From NCBI RefSeq assembly GCF_041107455.1, contig NZ_JBGBPY010000001.1, forward strand, positions 3,224,001 to 3,288,000: a stretch of DNA of 64,000 nt, written 5' to 3'. The notes beneath the pieces were generated by a model that was not told where the DNA came from, searched no databases, and saw only the letters and a program-made list of their open reading frames with translations. Both the position numbers and the translations under genes were made by a program. Source of the DNA: Rhodanobacter humi (GTDB taxonomy: Bacteria > Pseudomonadota > Gammaproteobacteria > Xanthomonadales > Rhodanobacteraceae). Every line of letters begins with the position of its first letter. Positions within the stretch are counted from its first letter, which is position 1. Of this stretch, positions 1 through 9,024 are shown piece by piece.

Positions 1-2
1 TC

Positions 3-515
3 CTGCGCCGCCTCGCCCTCGCATGCCTGCTGTGCGCCGGCGGCATGTCGCCGGCCGCCTTCGCGAACGGACTCCGTGTGGGCCAGCCTGCGCCGGACAT
101 CACGCTGGACACGCTGGACGGCCAGCACGTCTCCCTGCACGCCCTCCGCGGCAAGACGGTCATCCTCACGTTCTGGGCGACCTGGTGCGGCCCTTGCCGC
201 GAAGAGCTGCCGATGTTGTCGCGATACGCGCGGGAGCATGCGCGCGACGGCCTCGTCGTGCTCGGGTTCAGCCTCGATACGCCGGACACGCTGGCACAGG
301 TGCGCCAGGTCGCGGCCACGCTGGATTTTCCGACAGGGCTGCTTGGCGATCCCCATGTCGACGGCTATGGGCGCATCTGGCGGCTGCCCGTGAGTTTCGT
401 GGTGGATCGCCACGGGTTGCTCGTGCACGATGGCTGGAAAGACCGGCAGCCGGCCTTGACGCGCGAACGGCTCGACCAGGTCGTCACGCCGTTGCTGGAT
501 GCCCCGCGGCATTGA
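3..515 (+). CDS. TlpA/ResA-like thioredoxin-fold protein, 5' partial
   Basis: A secreted thioredoxin-fold protein, probably a periplasmic thiol-disulfide reductase or redoxin. The frame is open from base 3, so the true start lies left of the window. The first visible residues (LRRLALACLLCAGG) look like the core of a signal peptide ending near AFA-N. The redox motif WCGPC sits about 60 residues in, within the family context TFWATWCGPCREELP, and VSFVVDRHG matches the cis-Pro region of this fold (here LPVSFVVD). The C-terminus is complete. Neighbours downstream are unrelated (nnrD has its own promoter). The fold and active site are clear, but the specific partner (cytochrome c maturation or other) cannot be told. 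Confidence 0.85.
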   Translation: MRRLALACLLCAGGMSPAAFANGLRVGQPAPDITLDTLDGQHVSLHALRGKTVILTFWATWCGPCREELPMLSRYAREHARDGLVVLGFSLDTPDTLAQVRQVAATLDFPTGLLGDPHVDGYGRIWRLPVSFVVDRHGLLVHDGWKDRQPALTRERLDQVVTPLLDAPRH

Positions 516-553
516 GCGGTGCGTGGCGGCAAGGTGGCCGCGCCTTCGCGGCC

Positions 554-582
554 TTCGGAGGGTTGACGCAGCTGCCTATAAT
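554..582 (+). promoter_or_regulatory. Predicted promoter of nnrD, placed for a leaderless mRNA
   Basis: TTCGGA (554-559), a 17-bp spacer and a perfect TATAAT (577-582). The ATG of nnrD follows only 6 bp later at 589, so transcription would begin at or next to the start codon. The nearby TTGACG at 563 is too close to act as the -35 box. Confidence 0.55.
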
Positions 583-588
583 CGCCGC

Positions 589-2073
589 ATGCCGCCACCC
601 TCCCACCGCCACGAGCTCTACACCGTCGCCCAGGTGCGCGCGCTGGATCGTCGCGCGATCGAGGTGCTGGGCGTGCTCGGGTTCGAATTGATGCGCCGTG
701 CGGCGTGGGCGGCGTTGTCCAGCCTGCGTCGGCACTGGCCGCAGGCGCGGCGCATCGCGGTGCATTGCGGACCGGGCAACAACGGCGGCGACGGTTTCCT
801 GCTGGCGACGCTGGCGCGCGAAGCCGGCTTGCACGTGGACGTGCTGGCGCTGGGCGAGGCGTCTTCCGGCGATGCCGGCGCGGCGCGGCAAGCGTGGAGG
901 GATGCCGGCGGCAGCGTGAGGTTGTGGCAGATCGGCGACGCCCTGCCCGAGGCCGACGTGCATGTCGACGCGCTGTACGGCACCGGCCTGCGCCGGGCGC
1001 CGGAGCCGCCGGTGGCGGCGCTGATCGAGGCGATCAACGCCAGCGGCGTGCCGGTGCTGGCGCTGGACGTGCCCTCCGGGCTGGATGCCGACACCGGCCA
1101 CGTGCCGGGTGCGGCGATCCGTGCCGCTGTCACGGCGAGTTTCATCGCCGCCAAGCGCGGCCTGCACACCGGTCGCGCCGCGGCCTTCGTCGGCGCGCTG
1201 GAACTGGACGCGCTGGGCCTGCCCGAGTCGTTGTGGCAGGGCGAGCCGCCGGACGCGCAGTTGTTGACCGCCACACAGCTGCCGCCGCGTGCGCGCGACG
1301 CGCACAAGGGCACCAACGGCCATGTGCTGGCGATCGGCGGCGAGCATGGCATGGGCGGCGCGATCCGCCTGTGCGGCGAGGCCGCGTTGCGTGCGGGTGC
1401 GGGTCTGGTCAGCGTGGCCACGCGCACCGAACACATCTTCGCCATGAACGCGGCGCGGCCGGAATTGATGGCGCACGGGGTGGACGGCCCGCAGGCGCTG
1501 GAGCCGCTGCTGGCGCGCGCCAGCGTGCTCGCACTCGGTCCCGGCCTCGGGCAAAGCGCGTGGAGCCACGCGCTATGGCTCACCGCGCTGGACAGCGGCA
1601 AGCCGCTGGTGCTCGATGCCGACGGTTTGAACCTGCTGGCGCGCGAGCCGCGCCGCTTCACGCAGCCGGCCGTGCTGACGCCGCATCCCGGCGAGGCGGC
1701 GCGCCTGCTCGGCGGCACCGTGGCCGACGTCGAGGCCGACCGTTGCGCGGCGGCGCGCCTGCTGGCGGGGCGCTACGACGCGGTGGTGGTGCTGAAGGGG
1801 AGCGGCAGCCTGATCGCCGATCCGGATGGACGTCTGGACGTCTGTCCGTGGGGCAACCCGGGCATGGCCACGGGCGGCATGGGCGACCTGCTCACCGGCG
1901 TCATCGCGGCGCTGCTGGCGCAGGGCTGCGACGCGTGGCAGGCGGCCTACCTCGGCACAGGATTGCACGCACGTGCCGGCGATCGTGCCGCGCGGCAGGG
2001 TGAGCGCGGCCTGCTCGCCAGCGATCTGCTGGCGCCGCTGCGCGCACTGGGCAACGGGCTCGACGATGACTGA
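589..2073 (+). CDS. nnrD: Bifunctional NAD(P)H-hydrate epimerase / ADP-dependent dehydratase
   Basis: Repairs damaged NADHX and NADPHX. The N-terminal half (about residues 1-215) is the YjeF_N epimerase with the conserved GPGNNGGDGF and the LYGTGLRR segment. The C-terminal half (about 225-494) is the ribokinase-like dehydratase with GGEHGMGGA and the NPGMATGGMGDLLTG phosphate-binding region. At 494 residues it has the usual length of the fused enzyme. The frame is open from 499, but homology starts at the ATG at 589, right behind a TATAAT box. The end overlaps tsaE by 8 bp, so the two genes are co-transcribed, an arrangement common in gammaproteobacteria (yjeF-tsaE-ami-mutL). Confidence 0.95.
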   Translation: MPPPSHRHELYTVAQVRALDRRAIEVLGVLGFELMRRAAWAALSSLRRHWPQARRIAVHCGPGNNGGDGFLLATLAREAGLHVDVLALGEASSGDAGAARQAWRDAGGSVRLWQIGDALPEADVHVDALYGTGLRRAPEPPVAALIEAINASGVPVLALDVPSGLDADTGHVPGAAIRAAVTASFIAAKRGLHTGRAAAFVGALELDALGLPESLWQGEPPDAQLLTATQLPPRARDAHKGTNGHVLAIGGEHGMGGAIRLCGEAALRAGAGLVSVATRTEHIFAMNAARPELMAHGVDGPQALEPLLARASVLALGPGLGQSAWSHALWLTALDSGKPLVLDADGLNLLAREPRRFTQPAVLTPHPGEAARLLGGTVADVEADRCAAARLLAGRYDAVVVLKGSGSLIADPDGRLDVCPWGNPGMATGGMGDLLTGVIAALLAQGCDAWQAAYLGTGLHARAGDRAARQGERGLLASDLLAPLRALGNGLDDD

Positions 2074-2527
2074 ACACGTTTGGCGACTGGCCGACGAGGC
2101 CGCCACCCTCGCGCTGGGCCGCCGCTTCGCCACGGCGCTGGACGGTGGCGGCATGGTGGTCTACCTGCATGGCGAACTGGGCGCGGGCAAGACCACCTTT
2201 GCCCGCGCGCTGCTGGGCGCGCTGGACGTGGGCGAGCGCATCAAGAGCCCCACCTACAGCCTGATCGAGGGCTACGAGGCGCAAGGTCGGCCGGCCTGGC
2301 ACCTGGACCTGTACCGCATCGCCGATCCCGGCGAACTGGAATGGCTGGGCCTGGATGCGCTGGCCGATCCGGCGGCGCTGGTGCTGGTGGAATGGCCCGA
2401 GCGCGGTCGCGGTGCCTTGCCCGCACCCGATCTCACCCTGCACCTCGCTTATGCGGACGGTGGCCGGCAGGCGCGGCTGCAGGCGCATACCGCGCGGGGG
2501 CGGGATCTGCAGCAGCGCCTGCGCTGA
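2066..2527 (+). CDS. tsaE: tRNA threonylcarbamoyladenosine biosynthesis ATPase TsaE
   Basis: Small ATPase of the TsaB-TsaD-TsaE complex that makes t6A37 in tRNAs reading ANN codons. It is 153 residues long, typical for TsaE. The P-loop GELGAGKTTFARAL lies at about residues 36-49, followed by SPTYSLIEGY and the HLDLYRI segment with the conserved aspartate, then LVEWPERG. The start overlaps the end of nnrD by 8 bp, indicating translational coupling. The next gene is separated by about 185 bp, in which I see no clear terminator. Confidence 0.95.
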   Translation: MTEHVWRLADEAATLALGRRFATALDGGGMVVYLHGELGAGKTTFARALLGALDVGERIKSPTYSLIEGYEAQGRPAWHLDLYRIADPGELEWLGLDALADPAALVLVEWPERGRGALPAPDLTLHLAYADGGRQARLQAHTARGRDLQQRLR

Positions 2528-2711
2528 GCCTTCGCTGCAAGTCGCGGTTTCCCTTGGAAAAATGCCGGTGGCCTGGCGAAGGCCCGATGCTCTCGTGTGT
2601 GCGCAGCAACCGCCACTTGCGATCCATAGCTAGATGCAGGCTGACGAATGATCTGCAGGTTATGGATATTCAAGGGAAAACTTCTTGCAATCCGCGGATG
2701 CCTGCGATTCA

Positions 2712-4220
2712 ATGCGCCTCATGCGGGGATACCTGAACAGCTTGGGTGTGGTGCTTGTCGTCGCGCTGGCGTCTGCGCTGGCGCCAAGCGGCGTGCACGC
2801 GGCCGACGTGACGGCGGCGCGCGTCTGGGCCGATGCCAGCCATACCCGGCTGGTGTTCGACCTTGACGGCAAGCCGGATTACCGCGTCGATCGCCAGAAC
2901 GACCAGGTGGTGGTGGACTTCGCGCGCGGCAAGCTCGCGCCGGGCTACACCGATCCCGCCGCGCAAGGCCTGTATCGCGGCATGAGCCAGGGCCAGCAGG
3001 GCGAGCGCCTGCAGCTCACCGCGAAGATGACCGTCGGCAGCCAGGTGCGCAGCTTCGTGCTCCCGCCGAGCCAGGGCGACCACTACCGGCTGGTGCTGGA
3101 CCTGCTGCCGGGCAACGGCGCGGACAAGGCCGTTGCGGCGCCGATCGCCGTCGCGAAGCCGGCAAGCGCGATTGTCGCCGCGCCGCCGCCCGCCGTCGCG
3201 ACGGTGAGCGGGCGCCACGGCGGCAAGACCGTGGGCATGAGCCGCCAGATCACCCAGCAGGCCGCCGCGCTGCTGGACGGTCAGCGCAAGGTGGTGGTGT
3301 GCATCGATGCCGGCCACGGCGGCAAGGATCCCGGCTCGCACGGCCCGGACGGCACGCTGGAGAAGAACGTCACCCTCGCGGTGGCGCGCGACCTCGCCGC
3401 GCAGATCAACAGGCAGCCGGGCATGCAGGCCATCCTCACCCGCGACGGCGACTACTTCATCCCGCTGGCGCGCCGCTACCAGATCGCGCGCGAGCACGAC
3501 GCCGACCTGTTCGTCTCCATCCACGCCGACGCCTTCACCAGCGGCGACGCGCGCGGCTCCTCGGTGTGGGTGCTGTCCTCGCGCGGCAAGAGCTCGGTGG
3601 CGGCGCGCATGCTGGCCGACCGCGAAAACAGTTCCGACCTGATCGGCGGCGTGTCGCTGGACGACAAGAGCGATGGCCTCGCCAAGGTGCTGCTGGACAT
3701 GCAGCAGGGCTGGGCCGTGCAAGCCAGCGACACCGTGGCCGGCAACGTGCTGAAGGCGCTGGGTCAGCTCGGTCCCACCCACCGCGGCTACGTGGAGCGC
3801 GCGAACTTCGTGGTGCTGCGTTCGCCCGACGTGCCCTCGATCCTGGTCGAGACCGCCTTCATCAGCAATCCGTCCGAAGAGCGCAAGCTGCGTGACCCCG
3901 GCCACCAGAAGGCGCTGGCCGAAGCAGTGATGAGCGGCGTCAAGAGCTACTTCGAATCCACGCCGCCGCCGGGCACCTGGTTCGCGGCGCAGGCCGCGCG
4001 CCGCAACGGCACCGAGCTGGCCTCGACCAAGTCGCCGACCGACGACGATTCGGCGACGGCCGACGCCAACGTGCGCGATCTGCACCGCGTCGGCGAGGGC
4101 GAGAGCCTGCGCAGCATCGCGCGCCAGTACGGCATCAGCATCGGTGCGCTGAAGAGCGCCAACCACATCGACGGCAACGTGGTGCGCACCGGCACCGTGC
4201 TTGCCATTCCGGCCGGCTGA
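2712..4220 (+). CDS. N-acetylmuramoyl-L-alanine amidase with AMIN and LysM domains
   Basis: Periplasmic zinc amidase that cleaves the stem peptide from peptidoglycan during daughter-cell separation. A signal peptide (about residues 1-30, ending VHA-AD) is followed by an AMIN domain (about 32-135), a linker, an Amidase_3 domain (about 195-415) with CIDAGHGGKDPG, SIHADAF and VETAFISNP, and a C-terminal LysM domain (about 455-500). This is the AmiB/AmiC architecture, with the LysM seen in many AmiB proteins. The ATG at 2712 was preferred to the upstream 2685 start because it gives a compact signal peptide; 2724 is also possible. It lies between tsaE and mutL, the classic amiB position. Confidence 0.93.
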   Translation: MRLMRGYLNSLGVVLVVALASALAPSGVHAADVTAARVWADASHTRLVFDLDGKPDYRVDRQNDQVVVDFARGKLAPGYTDPAAQGLYRGMSQGQQGERLQLTAKMTVGSQVRSFVLPPSQGDHYRLVLDLLPGNGADKAVAAPIAVAKPASAIVAAPPPAVATVSGRHGGKTVGMSRQITQQAAALLDGQRKVVVCIDAGHGGKDPGSHGPDGTLEKNVTLAVARDLAAQINRQPGMQAILTRDGDYFIPLARRYQIAREHDADLFVSIHADAFTSGDARGSSVWVLSSRGKSSVAARMLADRENSSDLIGGVSLDDKSDGLAKVLLDMQQGWAVQASDTVAGNVLKALGQLGPTHRGYVERANFVVLRSPDVPSILVETAFISNPSEERKLRDPGHQKALAEAVMSGVKSYFESTPPPGTWFAAQAARRNGTELASTKSPTDDDSATADANVRDLHRVGEGESLRSIARQYGISIGALKSANHIDGNVVRTGTVLAIPAG

Positions 4221-4234
4221 TCCCGCGCGAATGC

Positions 4235-4240
4235 TAAAGT
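4235..4240 (+). promoter_or_regulatory. Possible -10 box of mutL (TAAAGT)
   Basis: TAAAGT ends 6 bp before the mutL ATG at 4247. The spacing is the same as at nnrD and would give a leaderless transcript. No convincing -35 box is visible because the upstream DNA is the end of the amidase gene. Confidence 0.3.
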
Positions 4241-4246
4241 GCGCGG

Positions 4247-6082
4247 ATGCCCGTCATCCGCCCGCTGCCCCCCGAGCTCATCAACCAGATCGCCGCCGGC
4301 GAGGTGATCGAGCGCCCTTCGTCCGTGGTCAAGGAACTGGTCGAGAACAGCCTCGACGCCGGTGCCTCGCGCATCGAGGTGGACATCGAGGCGGGCGGTG
4401 CGCGGCTGATCCGCGTGCGCGACGACGGCGGCGGCATCGCGCCCGACGAGTTGCCGCTGGCGGTGGCCTCGCACGCCACCAGCAAGATCGGCAGCTTCGA
4501 CGACCTCGAACACGTTGCCAGCATGGGCTTCCGCGGCGAGGCGCTGGCCTCGGTGTCCTCGGTGGCGCGCTTCGCGCTCACCTCGCGCCAGCGCGATGCC
4601 GAGGCCGCATTCCGCATCGAGGTGGACGGCGGCAAGCTGCAGGCCGCGCGCCCCGCGCAGCATCCGCCGGGCACCAGCGTGGAAGTGCGCGACCTGTTCT
4701 ACAACGTGCCCGCGCGCAAGAAGTTCATGCGTGCCGAACGCACCGAGTTCGCGCACATCGACGACTTGTTGAAATCGCTGGCGCTGGCGCGCGGCTCGGT
4801 GGAATTCCGCCTCAGCCACAACGGCAAGCCGGTGCGCATCTGGAAGGCCGCGCGCGACGCGCAGGCACAATTGCAGCGCGTGGCCGAGGTGCTCGGCGAG
4901 GATTTCCCCGCGCAGAGCCTGCGCGTGGATCATGCCGCCGCGGGCATGCGGCTGTCCGGCTGGGTGGGCTTGCCCACCGCCTCGCGCAGCCAGGCCGACC
5001 AGCAATATTTCTACGTCAACGGTCGGCTGGTGCGCGATCGCGTAGTGGCGCATGCGGTGCGCCAGGCCTATGCCGACGTGCTGTTCCACGGTCGCCATCC
5101 CGTCTTCGCGCTGTACCTCGAACTCGACCCGGCCGGCGTGGACGTCAACGTGCACCCGGCCAAGCACGAGGTGCGCTTTCGCGAGCAGCGGCTGGTGCAC
5201 GACTTCCTGTTCCGCACCTTGCACGAGGCGCTGGCGCAGACCCGCGCGGGGCAGGTGGAGTCGCATGCGCAAGCCGATGGCGGCCGCCTGCACATGGGCA
5301 CCGCGGGCGTCGCGCATGCATCCGCACCGGGCCTGCCGGCGGTCGCGCGCACCGCCGCGTGGCCCGCCCGTGCCGACCAGAGCCGGCTCGCGCTGGGTGT
5401 GCGCGACGAGCCGCTGGCGGACTACGCCGCGCTGCTGGGCGAAGCACCGCGCATGGCCGCCGTCGCCGCGCCGATGCCGGCCGCCGAAGAAGGCGAGGCG
5501 CCGCCGCTGGGTTATGCGATCGCCCAGCTCAAGAGCATCTACATCCTCGCCGAGAATGCGCAGGGCCTGGTGCTCGTGGACATGCACGCCGCGCACGAGC
5601 GCATTACCTACGAGAAGCTGAAATCCGGACGCACCTTGAGCAACCTGCGCTCGCAGCTGCTGCTGGTGCCGCTGAACCTCGCGGTGAGCGCGAAGGAAGC
5701 CGCCGCCGCCGAGGAACACGCCGAGGCGCTGGCCGACTGGGGCCTGGAGCTGTCGCGCAGCGGCCCGTCCGGCGTGGTGGTGCGGCGCATTCCCGCCCTG
5801 CTCGAAGGCGCCGACGTGGCCCAGCTCACCCGCGACGTGCTGGCGGAACTCGCCCAGCACGGCAGCTCGCGCCGGTTGCAGGAGCTGGAGAACGAGCTGC
5901 TCTCCACCATGGCCTGCCATGGCTCGGTGCGCGCGGGACGCCGTCTGACGATCCCCGAGATGAACGCGCTGTTGCGCGAGATGGAAGCCACCGAGCGTTC
6001 CGGCCAGTGCAATCATGGGCGGCCCACGTGGACGCAGTTGTCCTTGTCCGAACTGGACAAGCTGTTCATGCGTGGCCGTTGA
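4247..6082 (+). CDS. mutL: DNA mismatch repair protein MutL, endonuclease-type
   Basis: Links MutS mismatch recognition to strand incision. The N-terminal GHKL ATPase shows [23 protein letters not shown] and GFRGEALAS. The C-terminal dimerisation domain carries [12 protein letters not shown], which fits the D-x-HA-x2-E-x4-E endonuclease motif, plus ACHGSVRAG and the late CNHGRPTW metal-binding motif. Enterobacterial MutL lacks these because MutH nicks the DNA, so this organism probably works without MutH. The length, 611 residues, is normal. The ATG at 4247 follows a TAAAGT box by 6 bp. It is the last gene of the nnrD-tsaE-ami-mutL group. Confidence 0.96.
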   Translation: MPVIRPLPPELINQIAAGEVIERPSSVVKELVENSLDAGASRIEVDIEAGGARLIRVRDDGGGIAPDELPLAVASHATSKIGSFDDLEHVASMGFRGEALASVSSVARFALTSRQRDAEAAFRIEVDGGKLQAARPAQHPPGTSVEVRDLFYNVPARKKFMRAERTEFAHIDDLLKSLALARGSVEFRLSHNGKPVRIWKAARDAQAQLQRVAEVLGEDFPAQSLRVDHAAAGMRLSGWVGLPTASRSQADQQYFYVNGRLVRDRVVAHAVRQAYADVLFHGRHPVFALYLELDPAGVDVNVHPAKHEVRFREQRLVHDFLFRTLHEALAQTRAGQVESHAQADGGRLHMGTAGVAHASAPGLPAVARTAAWPARADQSRLALGVRDEPLADYAALLGEAPRMAAVAAPMPAAEEGEAPPLGYAIAQLKSIYILAENAQGLVLVDMHAAHERITYEKLKSGRTLSNLRSQLLLVPLNLAVSAKEAAAAEEHAEALADWGLELSRSGPSGVVVRRIPALLEGADVAQLTRDVLAELAQHGSSRRLQELENELLSTMACHGSVRAGRRLTIPEMNALLREMEATERSGQCNHGRPTWTQLSLSELDKLFMRGR

Positions 6083-6146
6083 GGCGCTTGCCCACCCCGC
6101 ATTTGGCCGTCCATACTCGAACCTTCCATCGCCGCGGATCGTCCCC

Positions 6147-7070
6147 ATGTCGCGAGTCGCCGCTTTCCTGTTCGCCCTGATTACCGGAGTCGCCGCCGTG
6201 TCCGCCGCCGAAGCCCCATCGACCTACACCCACGAGATCGAGCAATGGCGCGCTGCCCGCGTGGCAAAGCTCACCGCGCCGGATGGCTGGCTCAGCCTGA
6301 TCGGGCTGGAGTGGCTGCACGAAGGCGCCAACCGGGTGGGCAGCGCGGCGGACAACGACATCGTGCTGAAGGCCGGTCCCGCGCACCTGGGCACGGTGAC
6401 GCTGGCGTCGGATGGCGCGCTGCGCATCGCGCTGGCCAAGGACAGCGGCGCCACCGTCGACGGCAAGCCCGTCGCCGAGGCCGCGCTGGTCGACGACATG
6501 CATGCCGGTGCCGACGCGCAGCCAACCACCGTGCGTTTCGGCCACGCGAACTTCTACGTGATCGACCGCGATCACCGCAAGGCGCTGCGCGTGAAGGATG
6601 CCGATGCCGAGGCACGCCGCGATTTCACCGGCATCGACTACTTCGCCATCGATCCATCCTGGCGCATCGAGGCCGACTGGGTGCCGTTCGTGCCCGCGCA
6701 TGACCTCGAAATAGGCACGGCCATCGGCACCATCGACAAGGTGAGCGTGCCCGGCAAGGCGGTGTTCCAGCGCGACGGCCACACGTTCGAGCTGCTGCCC
6801 TACCAGGAGGAGCCGGGCGGCGAACTGTTCTTCGTGCTGGCCGACCAGACCTCGGGCAAGCAGACCTACGGCGCCGCGCGTTTCCTCTATGCGGCGCTGC
6901 CAGCCGGCGGCCTGGCCAAGCCGGGCAAGCTGGTGTTGGATTTCAACCAGGCCTACAACCCGCCCTGCGCCTTCACGCCGTTCGCCACCTGCCCGCTGGC
7001 GCCGCCGGAAAACCGGCTGGATATCGCGGTGACCGCGGGCGAGAAGAAGTACGCCGGCGGTCACCACTGA
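6147..7070 (+). CDS. DUF1684 domain protein, exported
   Basis: A 307-residue protein with a signal peptide (about residues 1-20, ending VSAAEA). It matches the DUF1684 family pattern: an N-terminal EIEQWRAARVAKLTAPDGWLSL stretch (split here for reading: EIEQWRAAR and KLTAPDGWLSL), a FHA-like first half, then the strongly conserved second half with TYGAARFLYA, LDFNQAYNPPCAF and CPLAPPENRLDIAV. The biochemical role of the family is not established. The ATG at 6147 is chosen because it starts the signal peptide; the frame is open further upstream. It stands alone after mutL and is followed by a repeat element. Confidence 0.8.
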   Translation: MSRVAAFLFALITGVAAVSAAEAPSTYTHEIEQWRAARVAKLTAPDGWLSLIGLEWLHEGANRVGSAADNDIVLKAGPAHLGTVTLASDGALRIALAKDSGATVDGKPVAEAALVDDMHAGADAQPTTVRFGHANFYVIDRDHRKALRVKDADAEARRDFTGIDYFAIDPSWRIEADWVPFVPAHDLEIGTAIGTIDKVSVPGKAVFQRDGHTFELLPYQEEPGGELFFVLADQTSGKQTYGAARFLYAALPAGGLAKPGKLVLDFNQAYNPPCAFTPFATCPLAPPENRLDIAVTAGEKKYAGGHH

Positions 7071-7093
7071 GGGGTGCGGCGTTCCCGCAAGCT

Positions 7094-7242
7094 CGTCATT
7101 CCGGCGCAGGCCGGAATCCAGTGAAGTGCTCGTGCGAAGCACACGACACGGAGCATGCTTCGCGTGCTTTGCACGGCTTGCTTTGACTGGATGACCAGCC
7201 TGCAGCTGTTGAAAAGCGCCTCCGGCTTTCGCCGGAATGACG
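7094..7242. repeat. 149-bp element with 12-bp terminal inverted repeats
   Basis: CGTCATTCCGGC at 7094-7105 is the exact reverse complement of GCCGGAATGACG at 7231-7242. Inside the left end it reads on through GGCCGGAATCCAGTG and a GCTCGTGCGAAGCACAC palindrome. The copy at 43249-43427 shares both ends and the inner GTGCGAAGCACA in opposite orientation. There is no open frame of its own. It fills the convergent space between the DUF1684 gene and the crotonase gene. Confidence 0.75.
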
Positions 7243-7255
7243 GTGAGGCGAGGTT

Positions 7256-8038
7256 TCAACTTCCCTTGAACTGCGCCTTGCGCTTTTCGAGAAACGCGCC
7301 GGTGCCTTCGCGCATGTCTTCGGTGGAGAACATCAGCGCAAAGCCTTGCGTCTCGAATTCCAGCCCTTGGTCGAGCGCAGTCTCGCCACCTTGCAGCACC
7401 GCATCGAGGATGCCGGCGGCGGCCAGTGGCGCGGCGGCGGCGAGCTGGTCGGCCAGCGCGTTGACCGTTTCGTCCAGCGCCTCGGGCGCCACCACGCGGT
7501 TGACCACACCGAGTTCATACGCGCGCTGCGCGTTGATGGTCGCGCCGGTGAGGCACAGTTCCAGCGCCGCGCTGCGGCCGGCGAGGCGCAGCAGGCGCTG
7601 GGTGCCGCCGAAGCCGGGGATCAGGCCGAGGTTGATCTCGGGCTGGCCGAACTTCGCCTTCTCGCTGGCCACGCGCAGGTGGCAGGCCATCGCCAGTTCC
7701 ATGCCGCCGCCCAGCGCGAAGCCCGGGATGCGCGCGATCACCGGCTTGCCCAGCCGTTCGATGCTCGTCATCAGGCGCTGGCCGGCGCGCGAGAAGCCCT
7801 GCGCCTGCACCGGCGTGTAGCCGTTCATCTCGGCGATGTCGGCGCCGGCCACGAAGGCCTTCTCGCCCGCGCCGGTGAGCACCACCACGCGCACCGCGTC
7901 GTCCTGCGCGGCCTGAGCGAACGCGATGGTGAGTTCGTTGAGCGTGTCGCGGTTCAGCGCGTTGAGCTTGTCGGGACGGTTCACCGTGATGGTGCGCACC
8001 GCGCCGCGGTTGCCGATCTCGAGGTTGCGATAGGCCAT
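7256..8038 (-). CDS. Enoyl-CoA hydratase (crotonase family)
   Basis: Hydrates 2-enoyl-CoA to 3-hydroxyacyl-CoA in fatty-acid or short-chain acyl-CoA metabolism. At 260 residues it has the usual crotonase length. It shows the oxyanion-hole segments FVAGADIAEM and GFALGGGMELAMACHLR and the second catalytic region GQPEINLGLIPGFGGTQRL, so both catalytic glutamates are present. The ATG at 8038 begins MAYRNLEIG, the natural family start, although the frame is open further upstream. It is monocistronic on the minus strand. Substrate chain length cannot be read from sequence. Confidence 0.88.
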   Translation of the reverse strand: MAYRNLEIGNRGAVRTITVNRPDKLNALNRDTLNELTIAFAQAAQDDAVRVVVLTGAGEKAFVAGADIAEMNGYTPVQAQGFSRAGQRLMTSIERLGKPVIARIPGFALGGGMELAMACHLRVASEKAKFGQPEINLGLIPGFGGTQRLLRLAGRSAALELCLTGATINAQRAYELGVVNRVVAPEALDETVNALADQLAAAAPLAAAGILDAVLQGGETALDQGLEFETQGFALMFSTEDMREGTGAFLEKRKAQFKGS

Positions 8039-8199
8039 GCTGGAAACTCCGACTGTCTCGAAACGCGCATGGTAGCAGCGGGAACCTTTGCCGCCCCCGG
8101 GTTTCTCATGCCACGGACGCTGCACGCGGTACGCGAAACGCTTACGATGGGGCGTCCCGGAGCGGCCGCGGCGTGCGGCGAGGCGAGATGGAGAACGGC

Positions 8200-8940
8200 A
8201 TGACACGACTGCGTTGGCTGCTGCCCTGCGTGTTGCTGGTCGGCGCGGCCCATGCGCAGACCCGTCCGCCGCCGGCTCCGGTGAAGCTGGACAAGGCCAA
8301 GCTCTCCTACGCGATCGGCTACCAGATCGGCAGCCAGTTCGTCGACGGCCGCAACCAGGCCGGCATTCCGGAGATCGACATCGCCACCCTGCAGAAGGCG
8401 ATCCAGGATGCCTACAACAAGCGCCCGCCGACGGTGTCGATGCAGGCGATGCACCAGCAGTTGAGCGCGTTCAACCAGCAACTGCGCACCGACGCGCAAG
8501 CCGAGTTCGAGCAGCTCGCGGAAGCGAACGCGAGCAAGAGCGCCGCGTTCATGGCGCGCAACGCCAAGCAGCCCGGCGTGACCCAGTTGCCTTCCGGCAT
8601 CCAGTATTCGGTGATGAAGAAGGGCGATGGCGCGGTCCATCCCACGGTCACCAGCACGGTGGTGGTGAACTACCGCGGCATGCTGGTGGACGGCACCGAG
8701 TTCGACAGCACCTGGGCGCACGGCGCGCCGGTGAGCTTCGCCGTGGACCGGGTGATCCCGGGCTGGCGCGACGTGATCCCGCGCATGCGCGTGGGCGATC
8801 GCTGGAAGGTGGTGATCCCGCCGCAACTGGCCTACGGCAAGGAAGGCGCGCTGCCGCGCATCGGTCCCAACGAGGCGCTGGTGTTCGAGATCGAACTGCT
8901 GGCGATCAAGCCGCCGGCGCCGGAGCAGGATTCGCGCTGA
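8200..8940 (+). CDS. FKBP-type peptidyl-prolyl cis-trans isomerase, exported (Mip/FkpA-like)
   Basis: Periplasmic folding helper, 246 residues. A signal peptide (about 1-19, ending AHA-QT) precedes an N-terminal helical dimerisation domain (about 30-125, FKBP_N type) and a C-terminal FKBP domain (about 130-238) with VVVNYRGMLVDGTEFDST, VIPGWRDVIPRM and PPQLAYGKEGA. The key FKBP aspartate (in EFDST) and the GW of PGW are present. ATG 8200 has GGAGAA about 5 bp upstream; ATG 8188 in the same frame is an alternative. It is followed by a long inverted repeat. Confidence 0.92.
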   Translation: MTRLRWLLPCVLLVGAAHAQTRPPPAPVKLDKAKLSYAIGYQIGSQFVDGRNQAGIPEIDIATLQKAIQDAYNKRPPTVSMQAMHQQLSAFNQQLRTDAQAEFEQLAEANASKSAAFMARNAKQPGVTQLPSGIQYSVMKKGDGAVHPTVTSTVVVNYRGMLVDGTEFDSTWAHGAPVSFAVDRVIPGWRDVIPRMRVGDRWKVVIPPQLAYGKEGALPRIGPNEALVFEIELLAIKPPAPEQDSR

Positions 8941-8962
8941 GCACGCGCGACCCAGCCGCCAA

Positions 8963-9011
8963 GAGTCGGTTCAATATCCCCGCAGACCATGCGGGGATAT
9001 CGAACAGACTC
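8963..9011. repeat. 49-bp inverted repeat between fkpA-like gene and DUF1289 gene
   Basis: The inner arms ATATCCCCGC (8974-8983) and GCGGGGATAT (8991-9000) are perfect with a 7-nt loop. The outer arms GAGTCGGTTC (8963-8972) and GAACAGACTC (9002-9011) match in 9 of 10 positions. There is no T-run after it, so it is not a standard terminator. It abuts the TAGAAT box at 9012. Confidence 0.6.
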
Positions 9012-9017
9012 TAGAAT
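9012..9017 (+). promoter_or_regulatory. Possible -10 box (TAGAAT) of the DUF1289-nudL-sseA group
   Basis: TAGAAT ends 7 bp before the ATG at 9025, again a spacing that suggests a leaderless transcript. The matching -35 position falls inside the right arm of the upstream inverted repeat, so the hairpin DNA and the promoter overlap. Confidence 0.4.
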
Positions 9018-9024
9018 GACGGGG

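Noticed and set aside
563-568. TTGACG as the -35 box of nnrD
   Set aside because: Only 8 bp separate it from TATAAT. TTCGGA at 554 has the correct 17-bp spacing.
3947-6148. 733-codon antisense open frame over mutL
   Set aside because: A shadow of high-GC codon bias. The plus strand holds an unmistakable MutL, and the antisense translation is compositionally odd (His/Arg/Ala/Gly-rich) without any motif.
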